Below, piece by piece: positions 1-11,789 of a stretch of DNA of 64,000 bases; positions within the stretch are counted from its first letter, which is position 1, and each line of letters opens with the position of its first letter. A model generated the notes under the pieces. It ran no database searches, was not told the origin of the DNA, and saw only the letters and a list, made by a program, of their open reading frames with translations. The position numbers were made by a program, and so were the translations under genes. Source of the stretch: Acanthococcus lagerstroemiae. Lineage: Eukaryota; Arthropoda; Insecta; Hemiptera; Eriococcidae. The DNA lies in the NCBI GenBank assembly GCA_031841125.1, contig CM063113.1, forward strand, positions 42,314,197-42,378,196. The letters are read 5' to 3'.

Positions 1-1568
1 GTGAAGAGATTAGGGCCATTTATTGATAAAATTAGGTAGATAAAAAGAAGAAAGTAAACGTAACACATCTATTGTTGTTTCTAAATGAATGCTCGCGTGC
101 GTTAATTTAAGATGGTTGCTGTGTGATTCAACTGGATGATGTATTTCGAGGTGTCAAGAGGTATATCTATCTCATTCATGAAATCTACTCATCAATTTCT
201 TGGTAACTAGAAACTATATAATAGGTATTTATCTGTCGGAAATCATGCACAGCCCCTTCTGGTTAGAGGAAAAGCCCTACAATGTATTATCTTGATAACT
301 ATTTGCTTGTAAAATCATAATATGAGAAGCAGACACTGCGTACATTGTATGGAAACTGTAGGTACCTACTCAGGTATAAGTGCGCAAGAATAATACGCCC
401 GGGTGCTTCAACTTGGTAAATTATTCATCTGCGAAGTCTCTAATCTTATATAATGCTGTATGGTAGGTAGCAAACTTCCTGTTCATTAAACCTTCATAGA
501 TGCAAATCGGGATGATTGGGAGGACCTAGTTCCTCAAATCTTCTGAAAGCCCCCATCCACAAAAAGCTGAAAAATTATGCCAATCGAAAGAATTTTCAGC
601 ATTATTTTGATACTGGTCAGCCCTTCATAAGTTCCCCCCTCCCCTCCAGATAGGCTATTTGTGCTTATGGCCTTGTTAATTTTGTCTAATAATGTGGCCC
701 GGGCTGTGCACACGGAGACGCACAGCTGGGCAGTTCATTTACATGCTGAACAAGTCGTAAAATATAAATTAATTACCATACCCTGCCTGGATCCCCTACT
801 ATTGACTTTTTATACTGCTATTGAACGTAGTTTTTTACGACCGAAACAAGGCCGACGTTGATGAGTAAAAAATTCGAGGAATGGAATCGAATTCAGCGAA
901 CCAATGAGATGGGATAGGTGGAGAAGAAACACATCAACTTTCAGATAGTGAATATTTAACTTATTTGGTCAGTGCAAAGGTGTCGGACTATAATCCGAAT
1001 CCATCTAGTCAAATGCCCCGTTTGTCATCTAGATTTTCAGAAAATGTATTATTTTACCAACACTTAGAAATTCTGTTTTTTTTATTTAAAAATAAAAAAA
1101 TAGAAAACAGTTTTGCCTTCTTCTAGAACTATCGTACTTCCACCTAGTCTAGCAGTTCCCATGCATAGATCGTTAACTTCGATCTGGCGGCCATTTTGGA
1201 AGTTGGAAGAATGAACGAAGTGAATGTAAATCGAGCAGCCTAAACTATTGATGCTACACGATTTACATTTTTAGCTCGCTTGCATTCTATCAACCACCAA
1301 TATAACCACCACCGAAGCCGTGGTGAGAGAACCGGGACCTCTGGACCAAAGTTTTTGTTCCTCCCCCCTCCATATGAGTAGAATAACGCATTATACTTTT
1401 TTTCGTACAAGATACTATTTTAGCCTTATTTTCGATGGTATTTAGTTATTGTATTTGTATGCTTTGGTTGATTAGAAGAGGCAGGGTCCGGGACAAAAAT
1501 CAGTGCCAAGTCGGCGCCTATGGGCTGACGTCTAGCGGATGTTTTGTGAACCCTCATTGAGCGATCGT
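1..1568. other. No gene recognised
   Basis: AT-rich sequence with only short spurious ORFs. On the minus strand near 1,297-1,333 there is a short glycine-rich reading (HHGFGGGYIGG then stop) that could be the tail of a glycine-rich secreted protein, but there is no start, splice context or length to support a gene. No repeat of this window was recognised here. Confidence 0.5.
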
Positions 1569-1905
1569 CAGGGCCAATGATAAAAAGAAATTGGGAAGCG
1601 AAAAGTTTTAAGCAAAAAGCCTTTGAATTAGTTGAATTTTTGAAAGCGAAAAGTGCAAGCAAAAAACAAGACAAATAACAGAAAAGCGAAAAGCAAAAAA
1701 TTATTTAATTGGTGAGTGGTGACTGGTGTTTGATCCTGAATATGAAGACTTGAAAAAGCGGAAAGCAGAAAGTTTTAAGCCAGAAGTTTCTAAAATGTGG
1801 GAAGTGAAAAGCAAAAGTAGAAGTTGAAAGCGCAAGTTTTGCTTTTCAAATTCAAAAGCAAAATTGAAAAGTAGAAGCGTTGTTGAATCGCTTTTCATCA
1901 CTGAT
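1569..1905. repeat. AAAGC-rich repeat block, possible hAT-like remnant
   Basis: The stretch is dominated by variants of AAGCGAAAAGC and AAGCAAAAAG. Its left edge starts with CAGGGCC and its right edge reads GCTTTTCATCACTG, so the ends are loosely inverted. Similar AAAGCCGAAAGC text lies at the right end of the hAT-like element ending at 56,913 and again at 63,590-63,730, which suggests one dispersed family. No TSD was found, so the borders are approximate. Confidence 0.35.
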
Positions 1906-2474
1906 CAGGGCTGCGACTTTGTTGCTGTGGCAACTTTTTCTGTAACACTTGAAATTATGTTTTCTCAAAGGATCTTTACAAGTCATACAATTTCTTATCA
2001 AATGAGCCCTACTTGAAAGAGCAACTCTGGGCAATTTTTGGATATAAGTATAATGGCAACTTTCAGTAATTTAGAGCAAATTCGAGCAATTTCTCATATT
2101 TTCTTACAATTTTCAAGTTTTTATAGAAAAAATGAATGTTGATACAACTGTATAAGAGAGATCATCTTCATCTATGGCAAAGTGCAACACTGCAACGGGC
2201 CATACAGCCAGAAATCGCTCCCTCTCCTACATAATTTTCATTTATAATTCTTTTTTGAATGAATGACGGAGAAGAACCTTGATAAGAAGTTGACACATCG
2301 CACCATTCAAGAGCGTTCTGTCTTCTCTGTACAGTGACACCCATATTGAAGAAGCAACTTTGGAGCAACTTTTTGGTTTGGAGGGCAAATTTTTAACAAA
2401 ACCTGTGGATAGGATAAGAGCAACAAAGTTGCGCAACTTTAGCTACTTTTTAGGGCAACAAAATCACAGCCCTG
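1906..2474. mobile_element. 569 bp TIR element, CAGGGCTG ends
   Basis: The ends form an inverted repeat: the left reads CAGGGCTGCGACTTTGTTGC and the reverse complement of the right reads CAGGGCTGTGATTTTGTTGC, two mismatches in 20. GCAACTTT and GGGCAACAA motifs recur just inside both ends. There is no transposase-like ORF, so it would be non-autonomous. CAGGG termini fit the hAT superfamily, but no clear 8-bp TSD is visible, so the class is inferred from the ends only. Confidence 0.6.
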
Positions 2475-2749
2475 GTAACTCAGCCTTTCATTAGGAAGTG
2501 CACATTAGCGCTCCTACATTCCATTCCCCATCCCAAATTGGGCCGTCCATCGTCCATCCTACAGAGAGCGCTGCAATTGTACATAGTGATAAGTTATGAA
2601 AAGGTGAACCTTTTTGTAAATTGTGCTAAAAACATTCACCTTTTCATAATATGATATTATCAGCGTTATTATTAATAGCGATACTAGCGCTGATCGGCCC
2701 AAATGACTTCAAGATTGTATGATAGCTTTCCGAAATTTATTTGACGTTT

Positions 2750-3019
2750 CTCAGGAATGTATCACAACTTGTTAAAACTTCTTAAAAAAACTGTGTTGTG
2801 ACTTGCAAAGACTATTGTGACTTTGTAAGACTGTAATAAGGGTGTGTTGGGGTTTCCTTAAACTGTGTTAGACTTATTAACCTTAGTTAAGCCCATTAAG
2901 ATTGTATCAAAACTTGTTAGGACTCCGTTCATGATTTTGTATTGAACCACTGTAAGATTGTATTGAGTCTGGGTCAAACTTCCTTGTACCAGATCAAGAC
3001 TTGTTCTATTCTCTTGTTC
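2750..3019. repeat. Degenerate AAGACTNGTT minisatellite, locus 1
   Basis: Loosely repeating 11-12 base text such as TTGTTAAAACTTC, GTAAGACTGTA and ATTAAGATTGTAT. The same style of degenerate repeat occurs at about 16,895-17,130, 36,600-36,965 and 37,930-38,210. Unit boundaries are too diverged to fix by eye. Confidence 0.4.
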
Positions 3020-4035
3020 CACTTAAAAACTTTCTCTGAGATTTGGCTCCGGTCCTAGCTTGATAGCTTTTATTCAATCACTGACGTTTTCTCTATTTTT
3101 TCGGAATCTATTTTTCTGGTGCGTTCTAACAGTTGATTCCCGCTGCCTTGGGGATGGTATGTTAGTGTGTTTCTTCTGTTTCTTATCACTTGTGTAACCA
3201 TGCACCCAAAAGTTTTGGAGATTCGCTGGATGTATGTGAGTCCATTGGAACTGCCAGGTAGATTTTGATTTCTAATACTGACTGGATTTGCTAACATGTT
3301 TTGCTATTGGTACTTTCTTATGGAGTGTGTAATAGATCCGTGATATAGGTCATAGTCTTGCCTCTTGAATGCTGGAAGCTGATGATTAGGTATAAATAGG
3401 TATAAAATGAACCATAACCAACTAACCCGTATCACCTAATTTTAGGAAATATCCTACACGCTGATTCTACTTGATCGAATTCTTCTAAACTGAAATAGTT
3501 TTAGTAACATATTTCGTCATCAAACCTTCTCAGAGAGTGTAGTAGATAATCCTTTCAACTTTTGAATTCAACCAAGAGCCGACTCGGGAATCTATTTTCC
3601 TGGTGTGTTCTAACAGAGTTGATTCCTGCAGTTCTGGAATGATATATTAGTATGTTTCTTATCACTTGTCTAGCCACCCGAAAGTTTTGGAGATTCTTTT
3701 TGGCTGTAATACAAATATATAAATCCATTGGAACTGCCAAGGGGATTCTCCTCATTTCTATAACGTTGACTGAATTTGCTAACATGTTTTGCTATTGGTA
3801 CTTTTTATGGAGTGTGCGTAATAGATCTGTGATAGGTCATAATTTTGCCTCTTGAATGCTAGAAGCTGATGGTTAGATGTAGATATAAAATGTATCTACC
3901 AGTATCACCTAATTTTAGGAGATATCCTATATCCACTGATTCTACTTGGTACTATTTCGTCATCAAACGTTCTTAGAGGGTGTGTAGTAGATGATTATTC
4001 CAAGTTTTGAATTCAACCAGAGAGCTGATGAGAAA
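3020..4035. repeat. Two-unit tandem duplication, ~450-485 bp units
   Basis: Two adjacent direct copies match over most of their length. GGAATCTATTTT at 3,103 recurs at 3,587, and the shared phrases GCTAACATGTTTTGCTATTG and ATCACCTAATTTTAGGA appear once in each copy. The TTTCGTCATCAAAC segment at about 3,509 recurs at about 3,956. The copies differ by many substitutions and small indels, so the duplication is not recent. Neither copy carries a convincing ORF. Confidence 0.65.
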
Positions 4036-6519
4036 GTGAAACCAAGAACTGTAATTAATGCAGTCACATGACACCTTGCTTTTGGGGACATTCCCAATCT
4101 CTTAGCATCAGTCTCGCCTTGAACGTAGCACTGACCGCATCGACCTAGCAACCGTGAGATCGAAGTAATAAAGCTTTCAGTGCTCAAGTCCAGCCGAGTG
4201 ATTTGTTGTGTTTCTACTTTGGTTTCTACTGTCTTGAGTGCACTGGCTACTGGTTAGCCTCGAGCACTGTCCTCTACCGGCGACACAACGCTGGACCACA
4301 AAGCGAAACAAACCGGGCGAGTTTTCAGAATAGCAAAAATACGATTCATCGGAAACTATAGCCATCTCGTGTAGCATACGAGTAGTGTTGTGTGATATGC
4401 CGCGACCTAGACCCACAAAACGCGTGTTATCAGTCCAGGGCGCGGATTTTATCTAGTTACTTTCGTACCTGTTAGAGCATCTGAAGAAGTACTTCTATAT
4501 AATTATGATTAATCGTGATGAAAAGCACCCGCTGGGACGTTACCATGCAGATGCAGCCGACAGAGCATGCACTTGCAAGGCTGCGCCCGCGTTTTTGTTA
4601 CAGCTGAACGAGCTCTGAAACAAAATGTTCCTCAGCATTGAGATTAGAATGCTAAGTTTGGTTTTCTTTGGGGACCGAAAAGTTTAGTTCGATTTAACAT
4701 TCCTGGAAAATAGTATTAACGAAATACTTCGTGGAATCCTGATCTCATAACGGTGTTCGCTCTGTCGAATTCGTTTTATGATACCTACGCCTTCAGCTCT
4801 AGCTCCAGTTGTCAGTGCGTACTGTCAATTATCATAGTTGTACCAACCTATCGCGAGTATCCATTAACGGTGGAATCTGGAAATTAATATGGGCCTTCGA
4901 ATGCTCTTAATTGTCCTTGACGTTTTGTTTTGGATCTACACATTTCACTCGCATATCACCGCATGATGTGATTTTAAACGATATGTTCCTGGAAATTGAA
5001 GACTATAACGATGCCTAGTAGAGTTGATGTGAAAATCTTGGGGTAATTTTTCGGCAGATTTTGCGCTGAAAGAAAACTCGTTTGTGCATCGTGCCGAACT
5101 TGCGAAGGCAAGTGGTATTAGATTGTCGAGAGTAAATTTTAAACAAGGTCAGCCCCTGTCATTCTTTTCTGTTGTTTAGAGTTCATGGAGATCTTCGTTG
5201 TGAGGTTTCAAATACTGAATTATCATTTATCGCACGTGTCATCTTCGATGCTTGGATGTGTTCTGCTCGAGAGGTCTTTCTTTGTTTCTCGTAGTGTTTT
5301 TTGTATTTGAATCCATCTTTAATGCGCATCATATTTCGAAAAAGTCTGCCCATTGGTGATTGCCTGCTGAGGGCCTCGTGTACTCTTTGTTCTTGGCCTT
5401 CCTCGTTTGTCTTCTTGCTCGATAACTCATGTATCGTTGTTTTATTTGTCTCAGTGATCAAAGGCAGGTTTCAGGTTTCTGTTTTGAGCAATTGCGTAGA
5501 ACACTCGCTCCTATTCATATTCCGAGAGTTCGAGTGAAAAACGGCCACGTTTCTCCAAACAGGAAACCAATTGAAAATTAGTTTCCTATTGAGGCTTGCT
5601 CAGTGCAAGAATCCGCATTTTGGTGATTCTGGATACAATGAAGGTTTTGATTACCTTGTGGTAACTGCGACCCTGCGGAAAATACTTAGAATTAAAATAT
5701 AATTGGTATGGCAGATACATTGAGCTCTCCTCTAGCTCCCAAACATTATGCCAGTGACATTGATAAATAATTTTTTAATGGCGGTCAATATTTTCGGATG
5801 CCATATTTGTCTCCCCCCCCCCGCCGCCCCCGCTCATTTTATGATTTATACGTATGCGGAATTATAAACCGGAAAAGAAACTGATGACAAAATATTACAT
5901 TTTTATGTGAATTAATTCAGAGCTAAATTTAAATCTATGAAAAAATCAGATGTATAGGAATCTGGTGCTAAGTCACATTAGTTGTACAAGGTTGCCGGCA
6001 ACATTTGAAATATATTTCGTAATACTGGCTGTAGGCTGAGTAAGTTTAATTTTTTTAAATCGAATATTCCAAGCATAACTGATTCCGTAATGGTGTTGAG
6101 CGAATGTAATAAGAGAAGAGGGTCAGAAATTTGTATCGCCGATTTTGCTGTCTTGGGAAAGATCAGCAGCCAGCGATTCCAGAGGCACAGATGAATTGAC
6201 TTTTCCGCGGATTTTGAATTCCTGGTTCCGTTTTTCAGTTTGGGGACGGGGACCCCATGTAAAAATGAAATTCTGTTAGAGCTGGAGCCCCTAATAAATC
6301 TCCCTAATTCCGCAGGAGAGCGGTTCGTTCATATTTAGCTGAAACAAAGGCTTTAAAGGTTGAGGAATGAGTTATTTTCAAATGTGGAACCAACAGGACA
6401 TTCCAGTATGCATGAGCTACTATGCAACTGGAAGCAGCACACCTTATTACACTTCTGTAGTAGGTTTCCAGTGATTCTATGTATTGTTAGGAGCAAAGAC
6501 ATTCGATGGAATAAATTTC
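4036..6519. other. Apparently unique sequence, no gene recognised
   Basis: Apart from the weak minus-strand ORF at 5,183-5,506 this stretch shows no recognisable gene or repeat. The part at 4,050-4,620 is less AT-rich and lacks obvious transposon text. A C-rich run lies at about 5,813-5,832. Confidence 0.4.
5183..5506 (-). other. Open frame of unknown status, charged ~107 aa
   Basis: The minus-strand frame is open from about 5,506 to a stop at 5,183. It reads as a hydrophilic, Lys/Arg/Glu-rich peptide with MGRLFRNMMRIKDGFKYKKH near the middle and no signal peptide or membrane segment. The upstream part has no ATG; the first in-frame Met lies about midway. It is not low-complexity, unlike most chance frames here, so it could be an exon or a decayed gene piece. 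I recognise no family, and chance remains the simpler explanation. Confidence 0.18.
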
Positions 6520-7830
6520 ACAACTTTTAATACGGTTTTCATGGGGGCTTGAAGATAGAGAAGTATACGGTTTTGAGGTAAGGTTCGGGTTTAGGACTGG
6601 ATTTGCGTTTTTATGGTTTGAAATCAGGTGTTTAGAGTTCTGGCCTCTAGTATTTGGATGTAGATGGGGGGGAAGAAAGATTCCGATTGCGATTCGTGTT
6701 CTTCTGGGCTTCAAAACTTTGAGACAATAAAATCTAAAGACGAACCTAAAATGGCTAATTTTTAGGGTTTGGGTCCGTGGTGATTATCTTTTTTTTTTTT
6801 TTTTTTTTTTTGCTCCGGGAAATCCTTTAATTATGAACCTGTCTCCAGGAATGGATGTCGAATTATTTTAATTTTTATTGGGTTTAAGAGTTTCTGATTT
6901 CAGTTTCAGAGGTTCAGATTTTTCAAAGGATCTGTTGAGATCGGGTTCGGGTTTAGATCTAGGTTTTGAAGAGGCTTTGTTGAGGTTGGGATTCGGCTCT
7001 GTTATGGAATTTTAGGGTTTGGAATTGGTTTGGTGTTGGGGGAGGGGGTGGTTTTATTAGAGTCTAGTGTTTGGGATTTCAATTCGGGTTTCTGTTCTTG
7101 TAGGTTCGAATCCAAAGAATTCTGAATAAAACTCGAAAAGTCGAACAAGAAAATATTAATTCTGATAGTTCGGGTCCATCTTTGCTTGAGGGAGGGGAAG
7201 AAAGGTGGAATTATGTTGCTACGGGAGTGTTCTGATTTATCTCTCCGTGATTTCAGTCCTGTTCCAGGTATGGACTTCGAACCAGATAGACTTACCAGTT
7301 TTAGAAATTTCTCATCGGCAGTCTGAAAGGTTAAGAATTTTTGAAGGTTGTGTTTTTGGTTTGGGTTCGAATTCGGGTCTGTGTTTTAGGATTTGTACTT
7401 TTTGTGTGTGTGTGGGGGGGGGGGAGGTTAAACCCAAGAAAAGCTGGAACAATGGAACCTGAAGTCAATTCTGAAATAATTAATTTTTAAAGTTCAGGTT
7501 CCTTTTTTGTTCTTTTCTTGAGAGAGGAAGGCAGCATTCGTTTACTATGCTTGCCGGGGGGTTACCGCCCTATCTCTAGGGATGGTTGTCGAGCAAGATA
7601 GTTTTTCATCTGGTGTCGACCTTTCCTGCATTTAGTTTCAGAATTTTTGTGTTTTTTTTTTAAATTTGTTTTGATTCCGATTTCAGTTTCAAGTTTCTAA
7701 AAGACTCATCTGTTTTGGAGTTCAGTTTTAATCCGGGTTCAGGTTCTAGTTCGGGATTTTGGAGTTTGAGCTTAAGTTTTCACGGTTTGGGTTTCTGTAG
7801 TTGGGCTTTAGGTCTTGGGTGTGTCAGATT
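6520..7830. repeat. Degenerate tandem array, ~320-400 bp units
   Basis: G/T-rich text with recurring anchors in fixed order. The anchor TAATTTTT-AGGGTTTGGGTCC near 6,756 reappears as a TTCGGGTCC variant near 7,160 and a TTCAGGTTCC variant near 7,480. A second anchor, CCAGGAATGGATGTCGAA near 6,845, recurs near 7,265 and 7,575. That gives about three diverged units spaced roughly 400 and 325 bases. A detached related piece sits at 8,975-9,070. A T run lies at about 6,789-6,811. The ORF at 7,205 is an accident of this repeat. Confidence 0.5.
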
Positions 7831-7995
7831 CAGTTGACGATAATATATTTTATTTTAATTCAATTAGTTGAATATCACTTTATGAATTTAAATTAATAAT
7901 TTAAATTGAAAAAACCTATTTAAAATCATTAAATTCATTTAACTATTTAAAATTGAAAATTATTCTAAGAAAATATTTTATTTAATTCAGTTAGA

Positions 7996-8798
7996 GGAAA
8001 GGACCCTAAGAGTGCGCACCTATTAGAAAATATTTTATTGCTCAGTCAATTTTATATGGAATTTGCTGAACTTTTGATATTATATGGAAAGAAACAAGGT
8101 TTTTTCTATTTTTTCCCCAACATTTTCAATTGTTAAATTGAAAAGATATAACGGTTTTCCCAGAAAAAGTTGAGTGCGCACTCTTGGGAACCCAGGTTCC
8201 TAAAAATGCGCATCAAGTTATTTTACCAAAAAACTTTCAAAAACTTTAGGACAAGTGATGGATCACTTTTGACGAGAAATCTCCCGCGTCATTTTCAGTT
8301 AGTCCAACGCATTCTTCATAAACATATTATGGGCTACATGTAACACAAGTTTTCATTTTGATACCTGATGTTCATCGGTTTTTCGGCATCCAGGTAAAAG
8401 CAAAATTTTTTTGTAAAACACATTGCGCACTCTTAGCATTCATTGTGGTGGTGGAAAAAATGCTCATGAAAGTTTTCAGGTAATATTTGGGGAAAGTCTG
8501 TTTCATGTAACGTATAGTACAACTTTTGTCTTTCGTTTAATACCTGAACTATGCAAAGTCGGTAAAATTACCCAGGTAATTACTATATGCGACCTCCAAA
8601 ATATTACAATTAGAATGACGAAAACGTTACAACTTGAATTTTTTTAATGGCTGTGTACAATGCTTCGGTAGCTAATCAGTGTAAACATTAGATTCGCAAG
8701 GTATACTTAAATTTTATCAGCAGCCGCAAGAGAGCGCAATTTACAAAAAAATCAACCATGCGTACTCTTAGGAGCTGCACACCATTATGGTCCTTTCC
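7996..8798. mobile_element. ~800 bp TIR-like element with recurring 14-mer
   Basis: The ends are inverted (GGAAAGGACC at 7,996-8,005, GGTCCTTTCC at 8,789-8,798), followed inward on each side by a version of CTAAGAGTGCGCA. The motif TGCGCACTCTTAGG or a near match occurs about four times: inverted near 8,010 and direct near 8,173, 8,424 and 8,758. There is no supported ORF; the 74-codon frame at 8,423 starts inside the motif. No TSD is clear, so the class is unknown. Confidence 0.45.
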
Positions 8799-9146
8799 CG
8801 ATTTGAATATTATTTTGCGAGATAATAAAATTATAAATTTTTGTTTATTACGTTAATATTGAATGAAATTAATTTTTACATCAAAAGTATACGTTTAAAA
8901 GTCTGTTTCAACTTACATTGTTTACATTATCTGAATTTAAACTGATGGGGTTTTCTACCCGAAAATTGTTAATGAAATCTGAAGTCGAACCTCAAAATGT
9001 TCTGGGTTGAATTGGTGAATTTTTCAGGTTTGGGTTTGATATTTTTTTAGTTTTTCTTTCTTATTAGGCTTTGAAAGTGTTCTAGCCATTATTTGTCCTT
9101 ATTACTAGCCATTTTGTGGGCTGAAAAAAAAAAAGAAGGAAAGTCG

Positions 9147-9690
9147 ACATTGTTACCTGCATACATATTATGTCATCCAGGCGATTGCGCTGACGCGCAT
9201 ACCCGTATTCCAATGCCTTTTCTTGTCCATTCTCGGCATCGCTCGGCATTCTCCGTGTTGGCCAGGGTTGAAATGTGATGGAACGAATGACCCCATAAAG
9301 AGGAATACGTAACTACATCACGACAGTAACACTTTTCTGCGGAATTTTTCTCCGTCGCGTTTCGAGCCATTAGACACATCCACGTCAACATTTATTTACT
9401 TTTTTCCTCCACAAGTCGTGTGTTAGTCTACTGGAAACTGCAGGATCATTTTGAACCTTTTATTTCGGGCATTTTGTGGCAGTTATGGAAAAATTGTAAA
9501 GTATATTTTTTTGCGTTGAATTTTATGAGGAATAGTTTTTAGTCTAAAAGTTTTCGTCAACAGTTGATATTTCTCGAAACGTTTGGGGAAACCTGGATTT
9601 CAAGGGATCTGGCGGAGATTGTTTCACCCACAATCTTAGATTTTTGACGCGTTTATTAGTTGTGAAAAATATCTTTGATGCAATTGTGAT
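9147..9690 (-). repeat. Dispersed ~540 bp repeat family, copy 1
   Basis: Reverse-complement match to 23,293-23,835 over about 540 bp. Shared landmarks, read on the minus strand, are CGCGTC near the inner end, a CGAAATA-AAGGGTTCAAAATGATCCTGCAG variant, GTTGACGTGGATGTGTC and ATGCGCGTCARCGC near the far end. The 72-residue minus-strand frame at 9,173-9,391 is an accident of this repeat, since the matching frame is broken in other copies. Part of the sequence, the TTTTCTGCG to CGAGCCATTAGA block, recurs at 9,690-9,770. Confidence 0.65.
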
Positions 9691-9803
9691 GATAACGCTT
9701 TTCTGCGATTCGTTTTTTACGGAGCATTTTTGCAAAATTTTTCTATTTCACATGCCGAGCCATTAGAGAGAGATCAGTGTCAAAATTTACATCTACATAT
9801 ATG

Positions 9804-10431
9804 TATAAGACTAGAACGGAATAGCCTTTAAATCACGCTTCTAAGATTGCAATGCGAACACTGAATCAACAAAAAGCTACAGTTCCGAGGGTGTAGACCA
9901 CGACATGTCGTAGCTTGGATAACAAGTGTTACTCCGACCTACTATATATCCCGTGCACTGCACGAATCTATCTGCGAGTATCATCGCGACCAAGATTTCG
10001 GCGTGACGGAATCGTACATCCCCCCACTTTGGGAAGGGAGTCACCGACAACTGAGAATGACACCGGGATCTCTCCGCTCTCTTTTTTATAATCAAAATAT
10101 CAAAATCGTCCGGCATTCTCAGGCGGCACCGGAAACTGTCTAGCAAGGGACTTCTACCCTGTATTTAGTACAGTACGTTCCGGTTATCTCTCAGAACTGT
10201 AGCTTTTTGTTGATTTATAAGACTAGAACGGAATAGCCTTTAAATCACGCTTCTAAGATTGCAGTGCGAACACTGAATCAACAAAAAGCTACAGTTCCGA
10301 GGGTGTAGACCACGACATGTCGTAGCTCGGACAACAAGTGTTACTCCGACCTACTATATATCCCGTGCACTGCACGAATCTATCTGCGGGTATCATCGCG
10401 ACCAAGATTTCGGCGTGACGGAATCGTACAT
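9804..10431. mobile_element. Composite element: 216 bp direct repeats plus inverted copy
   Basis: Positions 9,804-10,019 and 10,216-10,431 are direct repeats of 216 bp, differing at about four bases. The 196 bp between them ends at 10,194-10,215 with the inverted form of a segment internal to the direct repeat (AATCAACAAAAAGCTACAG at 9,865). A perfect ACGACATGTCGT palindrome lies inside each repeat. This resembles either a TRIM-like element with short LTRs or a foldback element with a partial tandem copy. There is no coding capacity and no clear TSD. Confidence 0.6.
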
Positions 10432-11789
10432 ATGTATGTTTTATCAGATATGGATTCCTGTCCCTTTAAGTGGTTAGATAGAGATATCAATGTCAGAATT
10501 TATGTTTACATGTTTCATATCGATTCCTGTCCTTTGAAGTGGTTAGGTTGGCAAATCATTATACAGTGCTGTCACCAGTTACGAGGAAAGTCCTCGTGCC
10601 TGCAACACCCTGGCTTATCCATATGATGTCTTTAAATTGCCGATGTAACGATTCGCAAAAAAGTCCAGTCTTCTATATCTTAGATCTGTAAGTTAGCTAG
10701 TAATATATCGTAGCGTGACATGCATGCATATTGAGGGTTAGTCTGCAGATTCAGGAACCTATAGTGATTGGGTTTGTTGTGCAACATTATTGTTTTTGTT
10801 CGGTAACAGTTCTGGCCTGTTTCTTTAAAGTGTAAATGAAAATTCGTTTTACATATTCGGTTCTCTCCAGTTACCAAGGACACGCATTGCATGACTTTCC
10901 GAATCTTACAAGATTAGAAAATCTGTTTACTACCAACTTCCTGATGTAGTAAGAATATCGATCATAACTTTGAGTCATCGTACAAACACCCTCTTCTTGC
11001 CTTCTACCAGTCCACACGTCAGCATTTATCGCTCTACCTGTCAACCATACGTCTGTTCCGGTAGAGTAATTTCAGCAATTTTTATTTTATGATCGAGACT
11101 AATAGGTGCTCATCTAATATGCTCTGTAAGCATCTGAACAAACACTATTGCGTCTCTACCTATGGATGACCGTCATTAATACACGTAAATAGTATATAAT
11201 TGTAGTCATCAACATGGCGAAAAAAAGAAAAAGAAAGAAAAAATGTGAACACATCAAACACGACATAGTTATTAATTTAAGAAAGAGAATCTCGTAGGTA
11301 CATTAACATGTGTCACGTTTTTTAGCTGTTGTAAGTCAATACATCAAATTGTGTTTGCGTGCGAACAAAAACATTACACGTTATCAAGGTTAGAGTTGTA
11401 CCAACAAAGTATCTGTTTTATAAAAACGAGAGAGTGGATTCAGAGTGCCTGGAAAATGGAAATTTAAACTCGAGTGTATATATGCAGTAAAAAAAAAAAG
11501 AAGAATAAAATAATCGCGTAAAAAAATGAAATAACTAAGAATGAGAAAGTTGGTCAGGGAAATGTATTTTGAAAACTGTTTTGAAATTAATACTAATTCA
11601 TTCCTGAACAGCAGTTTTATTTCCACTTGCGAATGAAATTATTATTATGAGGTGTTTTATGAATTGGTCCCCTCTACTTTTCTTTTATTATAATAGTAAT
11701 AAAGTAGCCTTTATTGGTATACTTCTCTATAGTAGTGATAACAATCTTGGAACCAAATAGTTAATGATTGCTAATATTTAGCTTGCTTT
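10432..11789. other. No gene recognised
   Basis: AT-rich sequence with only short spurious frames. A GATTCCTGTCC(C/T)TT-AAGTGGTTAG phrase occurs twice at 10,450-10,545, a small local duplication. Nothing else is supportable. Confidence 0.45.

Noticed and set aside
1297..1333. Glycine-rich C-terminus reading HHGFGGGYIGG
   Set aside because: Only about 12 codons, no exon support.
6900..7120. Insect telomeric TTAGG array
   Set aside because: GGGTTTAGG phrases are scattered in a longer degenerate unit, with no uninterrupted TTAGG tandem.
9173..9391. 72-residue minus-strand frame and a similar plus frame at 39,055 as a conserved small protein
   Set aside because: Both lie in copies of one dispersed repeat; the frame is broken in the 23.3 kb and 63.1 kb copies.
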